In this document: positions 26,584-36,006 of the stretch, one piece after another
How the letters are laid out: the number at the start of each line of letters is the position of its first letter
Position numbering within the stretch: position 1 is the first letter of the stretch
Source of the DNA: Bacteroides cutis
GTDB lineage: Bacteria > Bacteroidota > Bacteroidia > Bacteroidales > Bacteroidaceae
DNA length: 64,000 nt
Direction: 5' to 3'
Assembly (NCBI RefSeq): GCF_900241005.1
Contig: NZ_OEST01000001.1
Location: 434,001-498,000 of the forward strand
The notes under the pieces: generated by a model
Database searches by the model: none
What the model was told of the DNA's origin: nothing
The model's input: only the letters and a program-made list of their open reading frames with translations
Position numbers and translations under genes: made by a program

Positions 26584-26591
26584 TACTTTTG
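26584..26591 (+). promoter_or_regulatory. -7 promoter box immediately before DUF4294 gene
   Basis: TACTTTTG is an exact match but ends only 4 bp before ATG 26596, so transcription from it would be nearly leaderless. It has no clear upstream TTTG element. Confidence 0.4.
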
Positions 26592-26595
26592 TGTC

Positions 26596-27213
26596 ATGAA
26601 CATACGGCCTAACATAGTAATACTCATCTTATTCCTACTTTTTGGAAACCGGATATGCCTCGCTCAGCAACAATTACCAAAAGCTGATGTGCAAAAAAGT
26701 ATTTTATTGACTCCTATGTGCATATATGAAGGCGATACTATTCCTTACGTCAAACTTCCCACTGTCTATATATTCAAGCCGCTTAAGTTCAAAAACAGGC
26801 GGGATATGGCAAAATACTATAAACTCATCCGGGATGTAAAGAGAGTACTCCCTATCTCTAAGGAAATCAACCGTGCCATCATCGAAACATATGAGTATCT
26901 GCAAACCATTCCTACTGAAAAAGCACGGCAAAAACACTTGAAAGAAGTGGAAAAAGGACTGAAAGAACAATATACACCTCGTATGAAAAAACTATCGTTT
27001 GCGCAAGGCAAACTGTTAATTAAATTGGTTGACCGGCAAACTCATTCAACGTCCTACGAATTGGTAAAGGCTTTCATGGGACCTTTCAAAGCAGGTTTCT
27101 ATCAAACATTCGCCGCATTGTTCGGTGCCAGCCTGAAAAAGCAATATGACGCCCAAGGAGACGATGCACTGACCGAACGGGTGATTTTAATGGTAGAGAA
27201 CGGACAACTTTGA
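26596..27213 (+). CDS. DUF4294 family exported protein
   Basis: A 205-residue protein with signal peptide MNIRPNIVILILFLLFGNRICLAQ. An in-frame ATG at 26578 would add six residues but would place them inside the likely promoter, so ATG 26596 is used. The mature part includes GDTIPYVKLPTVYIF, then a basic, helical stretch with RRDMAKYYKLIRDVKRVLP, and FAQGKLLIKLVDRQTHSTSYELVKAFMGPFKAGFYQTFAALFG. These match the Bacteroidetes-specific DUF4294 family, function unknown. Confidence 0.82.
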   Translation: MNIRPNIVILILFLLFGNRICLAQQQLPKADVQKSILLTPMCIYEGDTIPYVKLPTVYIFKPLKFKNRRDMAKYYKLIRDVKRVLPISKEINRAIIETYEYLQTIPTEKARQKHLKEVEKGLKEQYTPRMKKLSFAQGKLLIKLVDRQTHSTSYELVKAFMGPFKAGFYQTFAALFGASLKKQYDAQGDDALTERVILMVENGQL

Positions 27214-27308
27214 CAATCTTATAAATTTATCCCCGTCTCGCATGCCCGTAATATCTACATTCCGCGTTTAACCTATAATTCTATCAACAAAAGTTATGAA
27301 CTGCTTTG

Positions 27309-27842
27309 TTACGATCTTAGTTTATTAAATAAATCCCAAATAACAATACCGGCCGTGACGGATACATTCAATGAGTGTTTTGTGCCATATTGAGGTATTT
27401 CAATACAACCATGAGAATGGTCAATAACTTCCTGTTGAACTCCTTTCACCTCGTTTCCCATCACTATGGCATACTTCTTATCTTTGTCCAAAACCAGTTC
27501 ATTCAGCATGATACTGCCTTCTGCCTGTTCCACAGAATACACTGTGTACCCATTTTTTTTAAGGTTATCAACCGCTTCCACAGAGTTATTAACATACTTC
27601 CAATCGACAGTGAATTCAGCTCCTAAAGCTGTTTTATGCATTTCAGGATGAGGAGGAGTAGCTGTAATGCCACAGAGATAGATACATTCAATGCGAAAAG
27701 CATCGGAAGTACGAAATACGGAACCTATATTGTGTAAACTACGGATATTATCCAACACCACTACCAAAGGTAATTTATCAGCTTCCTTAAACTCCTCTAT
27801 ACTAATACGATTCAGTTCTGTTATTTTCAGTTTGCGATTCAT
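27309..27842 (-). CDS. SpoU-type RNA 2'-O-methyltransferase
   Basis: A 177-residue single-domain SPOUT methylase of the TrmH/SpoU family. Motif 1 is LDNIRSLHNIGSVFRTSDAF, motif 2 AIVMGNEVKGV and motif 3 IPQYGTKHSLNVSVTAGIVIW, which together form the trefoil-knot SAM site. The substrate RNA (tRNA or rRNA) cannot be determined. The lack of an N-terminal substrate-binding domain makes it a minimal, TrmL/TrmH-sized enzyme. It has an exact -7 box 38 bp upstream. Confidence 0.9.
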   Translation of the reverse strand: MNRKLKITELNRISIEEFKEADKLPLVVVLDNIRSLHNIGSVFRTSDAFRIECIYLCGITATPPHPEMHKTALGAEFTVDWKYVNNSVEAVDNLKKNGYTVYSVEQAEGSIMLNELVLDKDKKYAIVMGNEVKGVQQEVIDHSHGCIEIPQYGTKHSLNVSVTAGIVIWDLFNKLRS

Positions 27843-27880
27843 ATCTATTGTTGATTTATCACAAGTTATTATTTCTCCGG

Positions 27881-27888
27881 CAAAGATA
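27881..27888 (-). promoter_or_regulatory. -7 promoter box for RNA methyltransferase
   Basis: TATCTTTG on the minus strand, 38 bp before the start codon. Confidence 0.65.
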
Positions 27889-28095
27889 CTTCTTTCCGTT
27901 TATATCCCGGTTAATAACCGTTGAAAACGTGTCAATACCCAAGGGAAAGATTTTTAGAAATAATACTTGCATTATTCAAAGGTTCACATAATAGATACCA
28001 TAAACGAACAAACCAAAAAAGTTAAGAGAAACTTTCAATAGTTGTTTAAACACATTTTTCAGTCTCATTTCACTAATAAATACTTCTAAAGTTAT

Positions 28096-28103
28096 TAACT
28101 TTG
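28096..28103 (+). promoter_or_regulatory. -7 promoter box upstream of nadA
   Basis: TAACTTTG, exact match. It predicts a leader of about 220 nt to the preferred nadA start at 28331, or about 90 nt to the alternative start at 28199. Confidence 0.55.
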
Positions 28104-28330
28104 CAGTTTATCAACAAGCTGTTAATGAAGTGAAGTTATAGAACAGTATAATGCTTATTATCAATTGATATGATTTAAAAATCTTTTGTTCATAATCAAT
28201 GAGTAAAGTTTTGTCTTATACTAATAACTTCACAGGCAAGAAAAATCGTATTTACTTGTACACACTATTAACAGCCTATCATCACTATCAAAAGATTTTT
28301 AAAGAAAAAAGAGAAATAAAAAATATAATT

Positions 28331-29269
28331 ATGGATAATCTTATAGAAGCTATCAAACAGCTGAAGAAAGAGAAGAATGCAATCATTCTTGGACATTACT
28401 ACCAGAAAGGTGAAATACAAGATATAGCCGACTATGTGGGCGACAGTTTGGCATTAGCGCAATGGGCGGCCAAGACCGAAGCCGATATCATAGTGATGTG
28501 TGGTGTACATTTCATGGGTGAGACAGCCAAAGTACTTTGTCCGGAAAAGAAAGTATTGGTACCCGATATGGCAGCAGGCTGTTCGCTGGCAGACAGTTGT
28601 CCGGCCGATAAGTTTAGTCAGTTTGTCAAAGAGCATCCCGGATATACGGTGATATCATACGTGAACACAACAGCTGCAGTAAAAGCAGTGACCGATGTGG
28701 TAGTAACTTCTACCAATGCCAAGCAGATAGTAGAAAGTTTTCCCAAAGATGAGAAAATAATCTTCGGTCCGGATAGAAATCTGGGTAATTATATTAACTC
28801 TGTTACCGGACGGAGCATGTTATTATGGGATGGTGCCTGCCATGTACACGAACAATTCTCGGTTGAAAAGATTGTTGAATTAAAACGGCAGTATCCCGAT
28901 GCAGTTGTATTGGCGCATCCTGAATGTAAGAGTACAATTTTGAAATTGGCTGATGTAGTAGGTTCTACTGCCGCTCTATTGAAATATGCCATAAACCATC
29001 CTGAAAAGAGTTATATTGTAGCTACAGAGTCGGGTATCTTGCATGAAATGCAGAAGAAATGTCCTCACACAACCTTTGTTCCTGCTCCTCCTAACGATAG
29101 TACTTGCGCTTGCAATGAATGTAACTTTATGCGTTTAAATACGTTGGAAAAGCTTTATAATTGCCTCAAGGATGAAACTCCTGAGATAAAGGTAGATGCT
29201 GAAATAGCAGAAAAGGCTGTAAAACCTATTAAAAGGATGCTGGAGATATCGGCAAAACTGGGGTTGTAA
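28331..29269 (+). CDS. nadA: Quinolinate synthase A
   Basis: A 312-residue [4Fe-4S] enzyme that condenses iminoaspartate (from NadB) with dihydroxyacetone phosphate to quinolinate. Conserved parts include ILGHYYQKGEIQDIADYVGDSLALAQWA, MCGVHFMGETAKVLCP, and CACNECNFM; likely cluster ligands are Cys84, Cys170 and one of the Cys near 259-264. I chose ATG 28331 because the NadA fold begins just after it. The frame is open back to ATG 28199 and would add 44 residues that look unlike the family. Its partner nadB lies at 16113-17684. Confidence 0.95.
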   Translation: MDNLIEAIKQLKKEKNAIILGHYYQKGEIQDIADYVGDSLALAQWAAKTEADIIVMCGVHFMGETAKVLCPEKKVLVPDMAAGCSLADSCPADKFSQFVKEHPGYTVISYVNTTAAVKAVTDVVVTSTNAKQIVESFPKDEKIIFGPDRNLGNYINSVTGRSMLLWDGACHVHEQFSVEKIVELKRQYPDAVVLAHPECKSTILKLADVVGSTAALLKYAINHPEKSYIVATESGILHEMQKKCPHTTFVPAPPNDSTCACNECNFMRLNTLEKLYNCLKDETPEIKVDAEIAEKAVKPIKRMLEISAKLGL

Positions 29270-29285
29270 TGTGTGCTAATATGCT

Positions 29286-29365
29286 AATGTGAGAATGTAC
29301 CAATTATCTTGCGAAACAATAGTATTTCACGATTACAGTGTAGCCAATTGGCACATTCTCACATT
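29286..29365. repeat. 20-bp inverted repeat between nadA and rdgB
   Basis: Arms 29286-29305 (AATGTGAGAATGTACCAATT) and 29346-29365 are reverse complements with one mismatch and enclose 40 bp. They lie between convergent stop codons, so a terminator role is possible, although the loop is long for that. Confidence 0.75.
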
Positions 29366-29369
29366 ATAT

Positions 29370-29945
29370 TCATTTTGATAGGAAATTACAGAGTTTGTTT
29401 GTTGCCAATGCCCGGTGACTGATTTTATTCTTCAATTCATTTCCCATCTCAGCATAAGTCTGTGTGTATCCTTCGGGAATAAATATAGGGTCATATCCGA
29501 ACCCTGAGGTACCACGTCTGTTTTTCGTTATTACACCTTTTACGATACCTTCGAATAAATGATCTTTCCCGTCAATGATAAGGGCAAAGACGGTACGGAA
29601 TTGCGCTTTGCGGTTTTCTATCCCTTCCAAGTCGGACAACAGTTTTTGCATATTAGCCTCTGAATTGTGTGCGTCTCCTGCATAACGTGCCGAGTAAACT
29701 CCCGGAGCTCCATTCAATGCCTCTACTTCCAAACCAGTATCATCGGCAAAGCAATCCAAATGATAGTTGTTAAAAATATACTTGGCTTTTATCAAAGCGT
29801 TTCCTTCCAATGTATCTGCTGTTTCGGGGATATCAACATTACAATTGATATCTTTCATGCTAAGAAGTTCAATTTTACTACCTAAGATAGTACTGACTTC
29901 TTCCAGCTTGTGGGCATTGTTGGTGGCAAATACAAATTTCTTCAT
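29370..29945 (-). CDS. rdgB: Non-canonical purine NTP diphosphatase (RdgB/HAM1)
   Basis: A 191-residue house-cleaning enzyme that hydrolyses dITP, ITP and XTP to monophosphates, preventing their incorporation into DNA. The N-terminal [12 protein letters not shown] nucleotide motif and [25 protein letters not shown] metal-binding segment are clear, as is [14 protein letters not shown]. Length is that of the family. It follows the YitT gene by 2 bp, making it the last gene of a leuS-yitT-rdgB operon. Confidence 0.95.
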   Translation of the reverse strand: MKKFVFATNNAHKLEEVSTILGSKIELLSMKDINCNVDIPETADTLEGNALIKAKYIFNNYHLDCFADDTGLEVEALNGAPGVYSARYAGDAHNSEANMQKLLSDLEGIENRKAQFRTVFALIIDGKDHLFEGIVKGVITKNRRGTSGFGYDPIFIPEGYTQTYAEMGNELKNKISHRALATNKLCNFLSK

Positions 29946-29947
29946 TT

Positions 29948-30850
29948 TTATTTTCCTTTCAATTTATCAAATCCTTCTCCATAGACACCGATGACTGAGC
30001 TTTGTGAAATAAATGCATTGGGGTCTATATCCTTCACCAATCGGAATATTTCAACAGACTGACGTTTGTAGGCCAGTACGACCAATACTTTTACATTGTG
30101 TTTACTATACCAGCCGATACCGTCGAGCACAGTTACACCACGATGTGTCTCTTTAGTGATACGGTCGGCAATCTTTTCATATTCTTTAGAAAATATGAAG
30201 AATTGTACGGATTGGCGGGCACCATTGACAACATAATCCAATACAAATCCAATAACAAACAAGGTTACAAAACCAAATATAACTCGTCTCCAATCGTTGA
30301 AAATGAAGTAACAAGAACTGATGATGATAAAGTCGCAAGCCATAATCATACGTCCCAAAGTAACGTCACGATATTTGTGGATAATAGCGGCGATGATATC
30401 GGTACCTCCTGTACTTCCGTTGCAATTGAATACAATTCCTAAACCTATACCACACATCACGGCACCTATCAGACATGCCATGAAATCTTGTCCCGGTCCC
30501 AGTATTTGTGGAGGTATTCCGTCTGCTCCGTTGACCAGAACCTGAAAGAACCAAAGAAAAAAGGTCAGTCCGAAGATGGCAAAAGTAGTCTTTATACTGA
30601 ACTTAGGACCCAGGATTTTAATGGCAAATGTCATCAAAACTGCGTTGATGATGAAATACGACCATTGAATGGGAAATCCTGTAGCATAGTAGATGATGGC
30701 GCCGATACCGGTAGTACCTCCAGTAGTAATTTGATAGGGGATAAGGAATGCAGCCCATCCTAATGCATAGCTAATGAGTCCGAAAGTAATTAAAAGATAG
30801 TCTTTTAACTCTCTTCTTATTTCCGCTTTGGTTGGTTTTGTAATTGGCAT
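29948..30850 (-). CDS. YitT family membrane protein
   Basis: A 300-residue membrane protein with about five to six helices (residues about 15-210; DUF161-type repeats with [15 protein letters not shown] and [14 protein letters not shown]) and a C-terminal soluble DUF2179 domain (about 215-295, with [23 protein letters not shown]). The family is widespread and of unknown function; transport or sensing has been suggested. It is 5 bp downstream of leuS and 2 bp upstream of rdgB. Confidence 0.9.
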   Translation of the reverse strand: MPITKPTKAEIRRELKDYLLITFGLISYALGWAAFLIPYQITTGGTTGIGAIIYYATGFPIQWSYFIINAVLMTFAIKILGPKFSIKTTFAIFGLTFFLWFFQVLVNGADGIPPQILGPGQDFMACLIGAVMCGIGLGIVFNCNGSTGGTDIIAAIIHKYRDVTLGRMIMACDFIIISSCYFIFNDWRRVIFGFVTLFVIGFVLDYVVNGARQSVQFFIFSKEYEKIADRITKETHRGVTVLDGIGWYSKHNVKVLVVLAYKRQSVEIFRLVKDIDPNAFISQSSVIGVYGEGFDKLKGK

Positions 30851-30855
30851 ATCTG

Positions 30856-33693
30856 TTATTTGATAACGATGTTTACAATCTTTTTCGGTACGACGATTAT
30901 TTTGACAATGGTTTTACCTTCCATCCACTTGGCAGAACGTTCATCAGCTAATACGGCAGTTTGAATGACGTCTGATGCGGCATCTGCAGGGAATTCCATA
31001 TTGAAACGCGCTTTTCCATTGAAGGAAACAGTATAATTCACTGTATTTTCCAGCAGATACTCTTCGTTGTATACAGGCCACTTGGCGTCGCACACCGAGC
31101 CTTCATTACCCAATGTTTCCCATAATTCTTCGCATACATGTGGAGCAAAGGGAGCGAGGGTAATAATAAGTTGGTTCAAGATTTCTTTCTTACTGCATTT
31201 CAATGAGAACAATTCATTGACACAAATCATGAAAGCACTGATACTTGTGTTATAAGAGAATTGTTCAATATCTCCTGTAACTTTCTTAATGAGTTTATGC
31301 AGGGTTTTCAGTTCTTCTTTAGTGGCCGGTTCATCCGTTACCAGATAGTTGTCGTTACGGTCGTAGAACAGTGACCAGAACTTCTTGATGAAACGGTGTA
31401 CACCGTCGATACCGTTCGTATCCCAGGGTTTTGATTGTTCTACCGGACCCAGGAACATTTCGTACATACGAAGTGTGTCGGCACCATATTTTTCTACGAT
31501 CATATCGGGATTGACCACATTGAACATAGATTTACTCATCTTTTCGACTGCCCAACCACAGATATATTTGCCATCTTCCAAGATAAACTCAGCCGTGGCG
31601 TATTCTGGTCTCCATGCTTTGAATGCTTCGACATCCAGAATATCATTGGATACGATATTTACATCCACATGGAGTGGGGTAGTGTCATAATTGTCTTTCA
31701 GGTTCAGAGAAACAAACGTATTGGTATCTTTGATGCGGTATACAAAATTACTTCGTCCCTGAATCATACCTTGATTTACTAATTTCTGGAATGGTTCTTC
31801 AACCGCAGAAATACCGAGATCATGCAGGAATTTATTCCAGAAACGGGAATAAATCAAGTGCCCTGTGGCATGTTCCGTACCACCTACATAGAGATCTACA
31901 TTACGCCAGTATTCATCTGCTTTTTTACTTACCAGTGCAGAATGATTGCGTGGATCCATATATCGCAGGTAGTAAGCGCTTGAACCTGCAAATCCGGGCA
32001 TTGTATTCAATTCTAATGGAAATACGGTGATATTATCAATTTTCTCGTTGCCGGCCACACATTTGTTTGCAGTATCCCAAGCCCATTTAGTGGCATGTCC
32101 CAATGGAGGTTCGCCCGTTTCGGTAGGCAAGAATTTAGCGACTTCGGGAAGTTCCAATGGAAGACAGCTTTCATCAATCATATAAGGCATACCTTCCTTG
32201 TAGTAAACCGGGAAAGGTTCACCCCAATAGCGTTGACGTGAGAAGATAGCGTCGCGCAGGCGGAAATTTACTTTTACACGTCCCAGGTTATGTTCTTTCA
32301 CATATTTCTTGGTAGCGGCAATGGCTTCTTTGATAGTAAGTCCGTTCAGGTTTAAATCACAATATGGTTCCACACCTGCTTTCGGAGAATTGCAAACGAT
32401 ACCTTCTTTAGCGTCGAAACTTTCTTCACTTACATCACAGCCCTCTACCAACGGTACAATAGGTAAACCGAAATGTTTGGCGAAAGCATAGTCACGGCTA
32501 TCGTGTGCAGGTACAGCCATGATGGCACCTGTTCCATATCCGGCAAGTACATAGTCACTGATCCAGATGGGTACCGCTTCACCCGTAAAAGGATTGATGG
32601 CATAACTTCCCGAGAATACACCCGTCACGCTGCGGTCGGCAATACGTTCGCGTTCCGTACGCTTCTTGGTACGTTCCAGATAAGCGTCTACTTCAGCTTT
32701 TTGTGTTTCGGTAGTCAGTTGTGCCACCAATTCGCTTTCGGGAGCCAATACCATGAAAGTTACACCGAACATGGTATCTGCACGCGTGGTGAAAATGGTA
32801 AATTCCAGTTCGCTGTCCTTTACTTTGAATTGTACTTCGGCACCTTCGCTGCGACCTATCCAGTTCTTTTGGGTTTCCTTCAGCGACTCGGTCCAGTCGA
32901 TGGTTTCCAATCCGTCCAGCAAGCGTTGGGCGTATGCAGATACACGAAGGCACCATTGACGCATCTTTTTTTGAACTACCGGAAAGCCGCCACGCTCTGA
33001 TACACCGTCTACTACCTCATCATTGGCAAGTACGGTTCCTAATTGCGGGCACCAGTTAACCATTGTTTCGCCCAGATAAGCGATGCGGTAATTCATCAAT
33101 ACTTCTTGCTGTTCTTTTTCGCTCATTGCATTCCATTCTTCGGCAGTGAAGTGCAGTTCCTCGCTACATGCAGCATTCAATCCTTCGTTGCCATATTTTG
33201 GAAATGCCTCTATTAATTCTTCAATGGGACGTGCCTGTTTTTTGTCATTACAGTAATAGCTGTTGAACATTTTTTGGAAAGCCCATTGTGTCCAATGATA
33301 ATATTCCGGGTCACAAGTACGGATTTCACGGCTCCAATCGAAAGAGAAGCCTATTTTGTCCAATTGTTCGCGATAGCGGTTGATATTGTTGACGGTAGTA
33401 ATTGCAGGGTGTTGTCCGGTTTGTATGGCGTATTGTTCTGCCGGTAGTCCGTATGCATCATATCCCATAGGATTTAATACATTGAAACCTTGCAGGCGTT
33501 TGTAGCGTGCATAAATGTCCGAAGCGATATATCCTAATGGATGACCTACATGCAAACCTGCACCACTGGGGTAAGGAAACATGTTCAATACATAATATTT
33601 CTGTTTTGTTTCATCTTCCGTTACTTGGTAGGTTTTATTTTCTACCCATTGTTTCTGCCATTTCTTTTCAATCTCCCTGAAATTGTATTCCAT
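30856..33693 (-). CDS. leuS: Leucyl-tRNA synthetase
   Basis: A 945-residue class Ia aminoacyl-tRNA synthetase that charges tRNA-Leu. The HIGH motif is in [16 protein letters not shown] near residue 45, the CP1 editing domain follows (about 230-430, with a T-rich TTRADTMFG), and KMSKS is in [12 protein letters not shown] near residue 710. An anticodon-binding and C-terminal domain complete it. Length is normal. First gene of a three-gene operon from an exact -7 box 68 bp upstream. Confidence 0.97.
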   Translation of the reverse strand: MEYNFREIEKKWQKQWVENKTYQVTEDETKQKYYVLNMFPYPSGAGLHVGHPLGYIASDIYARYKRLQGFNVLNPMGYDAYGLPAEQYAIQTGQHPAITTVNNINRYREQLDKIGFSFDWSREIRTCDPEYYHWTQWAFQKMFNSYYCNDKKQARPIEELIEAFPKYGNEGLNAACSEELHFTAEEWNAMSEKEQQEVLMNYRIAYLGETMVNWCPQLGTVLANDEVVDGVSERGGFPVVQKKMRQWCLRVSAYAQRLLDGLETIDWTESLKETQKNWIGRSEGAEVQFKVKDSELEFTIFTTRADTMFGVTFMVLAPESELVAQLTTETQKAEVDAYLERTKKRTERERIADRSVTGVFSGSYAINPFTGEAVPIWISDYVLAGYGTGAIMAVPAHDSRDYAFAKHFGLPIVPLVEGCDVSEESFDAKEGIVCNSPKAGVEPYCDLNLNGLTIKEAIAATKKYVKEHNLGRVKVNFRLRDAIFSRQRYWGEPFPVYYKEGMPYMIDESCLPLELPEVAKFLPTETGEPPLGHATKWAWDTANKCVAGNEKIDNITVFPLELNTMPGFAGSSAYYLRYMDPRNHSALVSKKADEYWRNVDLYVGGTEHATGHLIYSRFWNKFLHDLGISAVEEPFQKLVNQGMIQGRSNFVYRIKDTNTFVSLNLKDNYDTTPLHVDVNIVSNDILDVEAFKAWRPEYATAEFILEDGKYICGWAVEKMSKSMFNVVNPDMIVEKYGADTLRMYEMFLGPVEQSKPWDTNGIDGVHRFIKKFWSLFYDRNDNYLVTDEPATKEELKTLHKLIKKVTGDIEQFSYNTSISAFMICVNELFSLKCSKKEILNQLIITLAPFAPHVCEELWETLGNEGSVCDAKWPVYNEEYLLENTVNYTVSFNGKARFNMEFPADAASDVIQTAVLADERSAKWMEGKTIVKIIVVPKKIVNIVIK

Positions 33694-33761
33694 AATGGTA
33701 TTTATTAGTATATTGTTGAAAACTTTGTTGGTTATATGGTTAAAACCGGTTAATAACGGTG

Positions 33762-33769
33762 CAAAGTTA
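33762..33769 (-). promoter_or_regulatory. -7 promoter box for leuS operon
   Basis: TAACTTTG on the minus strand, 68 bp before the leuS ATG. Confidence 0.6.
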
Positions 33770-33821
33770 ACTGTTTATTTTCAGATTTGTAGCTAAGTAA
33801 CTTAAAAAACAATGGCAAATG

Positions 33822-33978
33822 CTTGATAATTCGCTTTATGTTACTTATATTTGTGATGTGCTTTTAAAACTAATTTTTTGTTTGTAATACAAATAATAGC
33901 TGAATTAATTCAATAGGATTTATAAAAAAGATTTTTAGGATATAGTAAGGGATAAAGTCTGTGAAGATTTTATCCCTT
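33822..33978 (+). ncRNA. Candidate small RNA with promoter and terminator
   Basis: CTTG (33822-33825, one mismatch to TTTG), a 20-bp spacer and TATATTTG (33846-33853) predict a start near 33860. The hairpin at 33947-33978 pairs 14 bp, AAGGGATAAA with TTTATCCCTT plus four inner pairs, around a GTGA tetraloop and is followed by ATGTTTTTG. The transcript would be about 120 nt, AT-rich and without a start codon. Confidence 0.4.
33947..33978 (+). terminator. Orphan hairpin terminator
   Basis: Fourteen paired bases (one G-T) and a GTGA tetraloop at 33961-33964. No gene on the plus strand ends before it; leuS reads away on the other strand. Confidence 0.7.
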
Positions 33979-34114
33979 ATGTTTTTGCACTTATTCCCGT
34001 TGATATTCAAGAGGGCTTTGGAATCTGGATATGCCATATATCCCACACATCAATCCAGTATCTTTGTCTGTTTATACTTTAGGGTTTGTCCTGCTGAAAC
34101 CTTATATTTGTTAC

Positions 34115-34195
34115 CTGTTCACTGCAGTGAACAGATCGAGTCACTAATATGAACATGTCTATTCACTGTAATGAACAGATATGTTCACTATTGTT
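34115..34195. repeat. Palindrome and 44-bp-period duplication
   Basis: CTGTTCACTGCAGTGAACAG at 34115-34134 is a perfect palindrome. From 34118 and 34162 a similar sequence occurs twice (TTCACTG-A-TGAACAGAT, later TCACTA), a 44-bp period. It starts 4 bp after a -7 box (34103-34110), so it could act as an operator on a transcript from that box. Confidence 0.7.
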
Positions 34196-34279
34196 GTTCG
34201 GTAACCAATATGAAAGATGAATAAAAGAAATATAAGGGATAAACGGAAGAAACATAGGAGGTGGAAAAAGGGAAAGTGT

Positions 34280-34287
34280 TATCTTTG
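34280..34287 (+). promoter_or_regulatory. -7 promoter box for EamA transporter
   Basis: TATCTTTG, 22 bp before ATG 34310. Its position rules out the in-frame ATG at 34217 for this transcript. Confidence 0.7.
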
Positions 34288-34309
34288 CACGCAACTTATC
34301 AGTAGTGTA

Positions 34310-35188
34310 ATGAGCGTAACGAAAAACTATACTTATCATCTTATAGCCATTCTTGTAATAGCTGTCTGGGGATTGACATTTATTTCAACGAAAGTATTGA
34401 TAGAATTCGGCCTTTCTCCGCAAGAAATATTTCTGCTTCGTTTTCTCATTGCTTATCTGGGTATCTGGTTTATTTCTCCCCGCAAGTTGTTTGCCAATAA
34501 TTGGAAAGATGAGTTTTGGTTACTTTTAGGAGGTATAACAGGTGGTTCACTCTATTTTTTTACAGAAAATACAGCGCTGGAAATCACATTGGCTACCAAT
34601 GTGGCATTCATTGTCTGTACGGCTCCTTTGCTCACTACTATTCTTTCTTTGGTTATTTATAAAAAAGAAAAGGCAACTCGCGGACTGATAGGTGGTTCGA
34701 TATTGGCATTGGTCGGAGTGGCACTGGTAGTTTATAACGGCCATTTTGTATTGAAGATTTCTCCGTTGGGTGATTTCCTGACACTACTTGCCGCCCTCTC
34801 ATGGGCTTTTTATAGTTTGATAATGAAAAAGATGTGTGGGCGTTATCGCACTACTTTCATTACTCGTAAGATCTTTTTCTATGGTGTATTAACTATTCTT
34901 CCCGCATTTTTGGTTCATCCCTGGCAGTTTCCTCTTTCCGGATTGTGGCAACCGGCTGTGTTGTTCAACCTTCTTTTCTTAAGCGTTCTGGCTTCTTTGA
35001 TCTGTTTTGTTGTATGGAATATCGTTTTAAAGCAATTGGGTACTGTGAGGGCTTCCAATTATATCTATCTGAATCCTCTTTTTACTTTGGTAGGTTCTGC
35101 TGTGTTTTTAGGTGAACAGTTAACGATAGTAGCACTTATCGGAGTTGTATTTATTTTAGGGGGGGTATATTGGGCAGGAAAGAGATAG
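34310..35188 (+). CDS. EamA/DMT family transporter
   Basis: A 292-residue inner-membrane protein with ten predicted helices in two EamA repeats (about residues 10-140 and 150-290). Typical features are an early WGLTFISTKVLIEFGLSPQEIFLLRFLIAYLG and, in the second half, LAALSWAFYSLIMKK and NYIYLNPLFTLVGSAVFLGEQLT. The family exports amino acids, metabolites or drugs; the substrate is not evident. Start chosen from the promoter position. A long hairpin terminator lies downstream. Confidence 0.9.
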   Translation: MSVTKNYTYHLIAILVIAVWGLTFISTKVLIEFGLSPQEIFLLRFLIAYLGIWFISPRKLFANNWKDEFWLLLGGITGGSLYFFTENTALEITLATNVAFIVCTAPLLTTILSLVIYKKEKATRGLIGGSILALVGVALVVYNGHFVLKISPLGDFLTLLAALSWAFYSLIMKKMCGRYRTTFITRKIFFYGVLTILPAFLVHPWQFPLSGLWQPAVLFNLLFLSVLASLICFVVWNIVLKQLGTVRASNYIYLNPLFTLVGSAVFLGEQLTIVALIGVVFILGGVYWAGKR

Positions 35189-35278
35189 ATATCTCCTTAT
35201 GTATCCTTTGTATTTTATGAATGACTATCCTGAATACTCCAAGCAGGAGGAGTAGTAATGATTGCAGATGATGAAAAG

Positions 35279-35323
35279 AAAATACGGTTATCGGGTAGAA
35301 TGATCTACTGATAACCGTATTTT
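35279..35323 (+). terminator. Hairpin terminator after EamA gene
   Basis: Outer arms AAAATACGGTTATC (35279-35292) and exact complement (35310-35323), with an inner GTAGA/TCTAC stem; ends in TTTT. It lies between convergent genes and could serve both. Confidence 0.8.
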
Positions 35324-35432
35324 GTGTAAACTTAAAAGAAAATTAATTGTTAGAGTATTACGGTTCTATCTGTTTGTCGATAGGATGTTGTCCTGATAAG
35401 TGATGACATTGCGATAGAATTATTGATTATCT

Positions 35433-35858
35433 TTATTTTGTGCTTGCCAGCATCAGAACGGCATTCGTATCATTCAGTTCATAAACTGTTTTCTGTTTGT
35501 TATCATCGTAGGTACTGCTTTTAGAGTTCCAAGAGGCATAATTCAGTTCAACTTCATTATCACTGTATATTACATTCAGTTTGAAATAAGGAGTCCAGGC
35601 TTCTTTTGAATTGTCCCACTTGGATGCTTCCTTACTTATTATGCGGTTTTCATTGTCGTAGGTATATGTGTAGCGCAAGTGGCGGAACAGATAACCATCT
35701 TCATTGCGAAAAATTGTCTTAGCGGTTATCAGACCGTTTGTTACTTCTTCGTTTTTTACATAGTTGGTAGGATTACTTGCACTTGCTGAGAAGTTCATTA
35801 CACTAGCCATTACCACTGCTACTATTACCACTGCCTTAAGAATTACATTTGTTTTCAT
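35433..35858 (-). CDS. DUF3836-like secreted protein, shorter paralogue
   Basis: A 141-residue exported protein with signal peptide MKTNVILKAVVIVAVVMASVMNFSASA. It aligns throughout with the protein at 6114-6623 (ITAKTIFRNEDGYLFRHLRYTYTYDNENRIISKEASKWDNSKEAWTPYFK versus the same pattern there) up to VYELND. It then lacks about 30 residues present in the longer copy and rejoins in a similar C-terminus, consistent with an internal deletion. Function unknown. It is divergent from the HTCS gene. Confidence 0.75.
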   Translation of the reverse strand: MKTNVILKAVVIVAVVMASVMNFSASASNPTNYVKNEEVTNGLITAKTIFRNEDGYLFRHLRYTYTYDNENRIISKEASKWDNSKEAWTPYFKLNVIYSDNEVELNYASWNSKSSTYDDNKQKTVYELNDTNAVLMLASTK

Positions 35859-36006
35859 AATCGTTATTTTTTTATTGTTATTACTTTTTGTTTTTAAGGA
35901 GATTGTTTTCTTGTAACCGCCTTCGCCTATATAGAGTCAATTGTTGTGCCAAAGTGATAATGTGTTGATTATCAGTGATTGTTTAAGATTGTGCTGTGTT
36001 CGTTTT

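Larger units (their letters stand above)
33694..34309. other. Gene-free region with candidate sRNA and repeated palindromes
   Basis: A 616-bp stretch between divergent leuS and the EamA transporter gene. It contains the leuS promoter, a sRNA-like unit (33846-33978), two further exact -7 boxes on the plus strand (34059-34066, TATCTTTG; 34103-34110, TATATTTG), a palindrome/duplication cluster (34115-34195) and the transporter promoter. Short open frames here look random. Confidence 0.7.

Noticed and set aside
33961..34152. 63-codon ORF in the gene-free region
   Set aside because: It starts inside a terminator loop, runs through the palindrome cluster and has no recognisable protein features.
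34217..34309. N-terminal extension of the EamA transporter from ATG 34217
   Set aside because: It is basic, unlike the family, and the -7 box at 34280 lies inside it.
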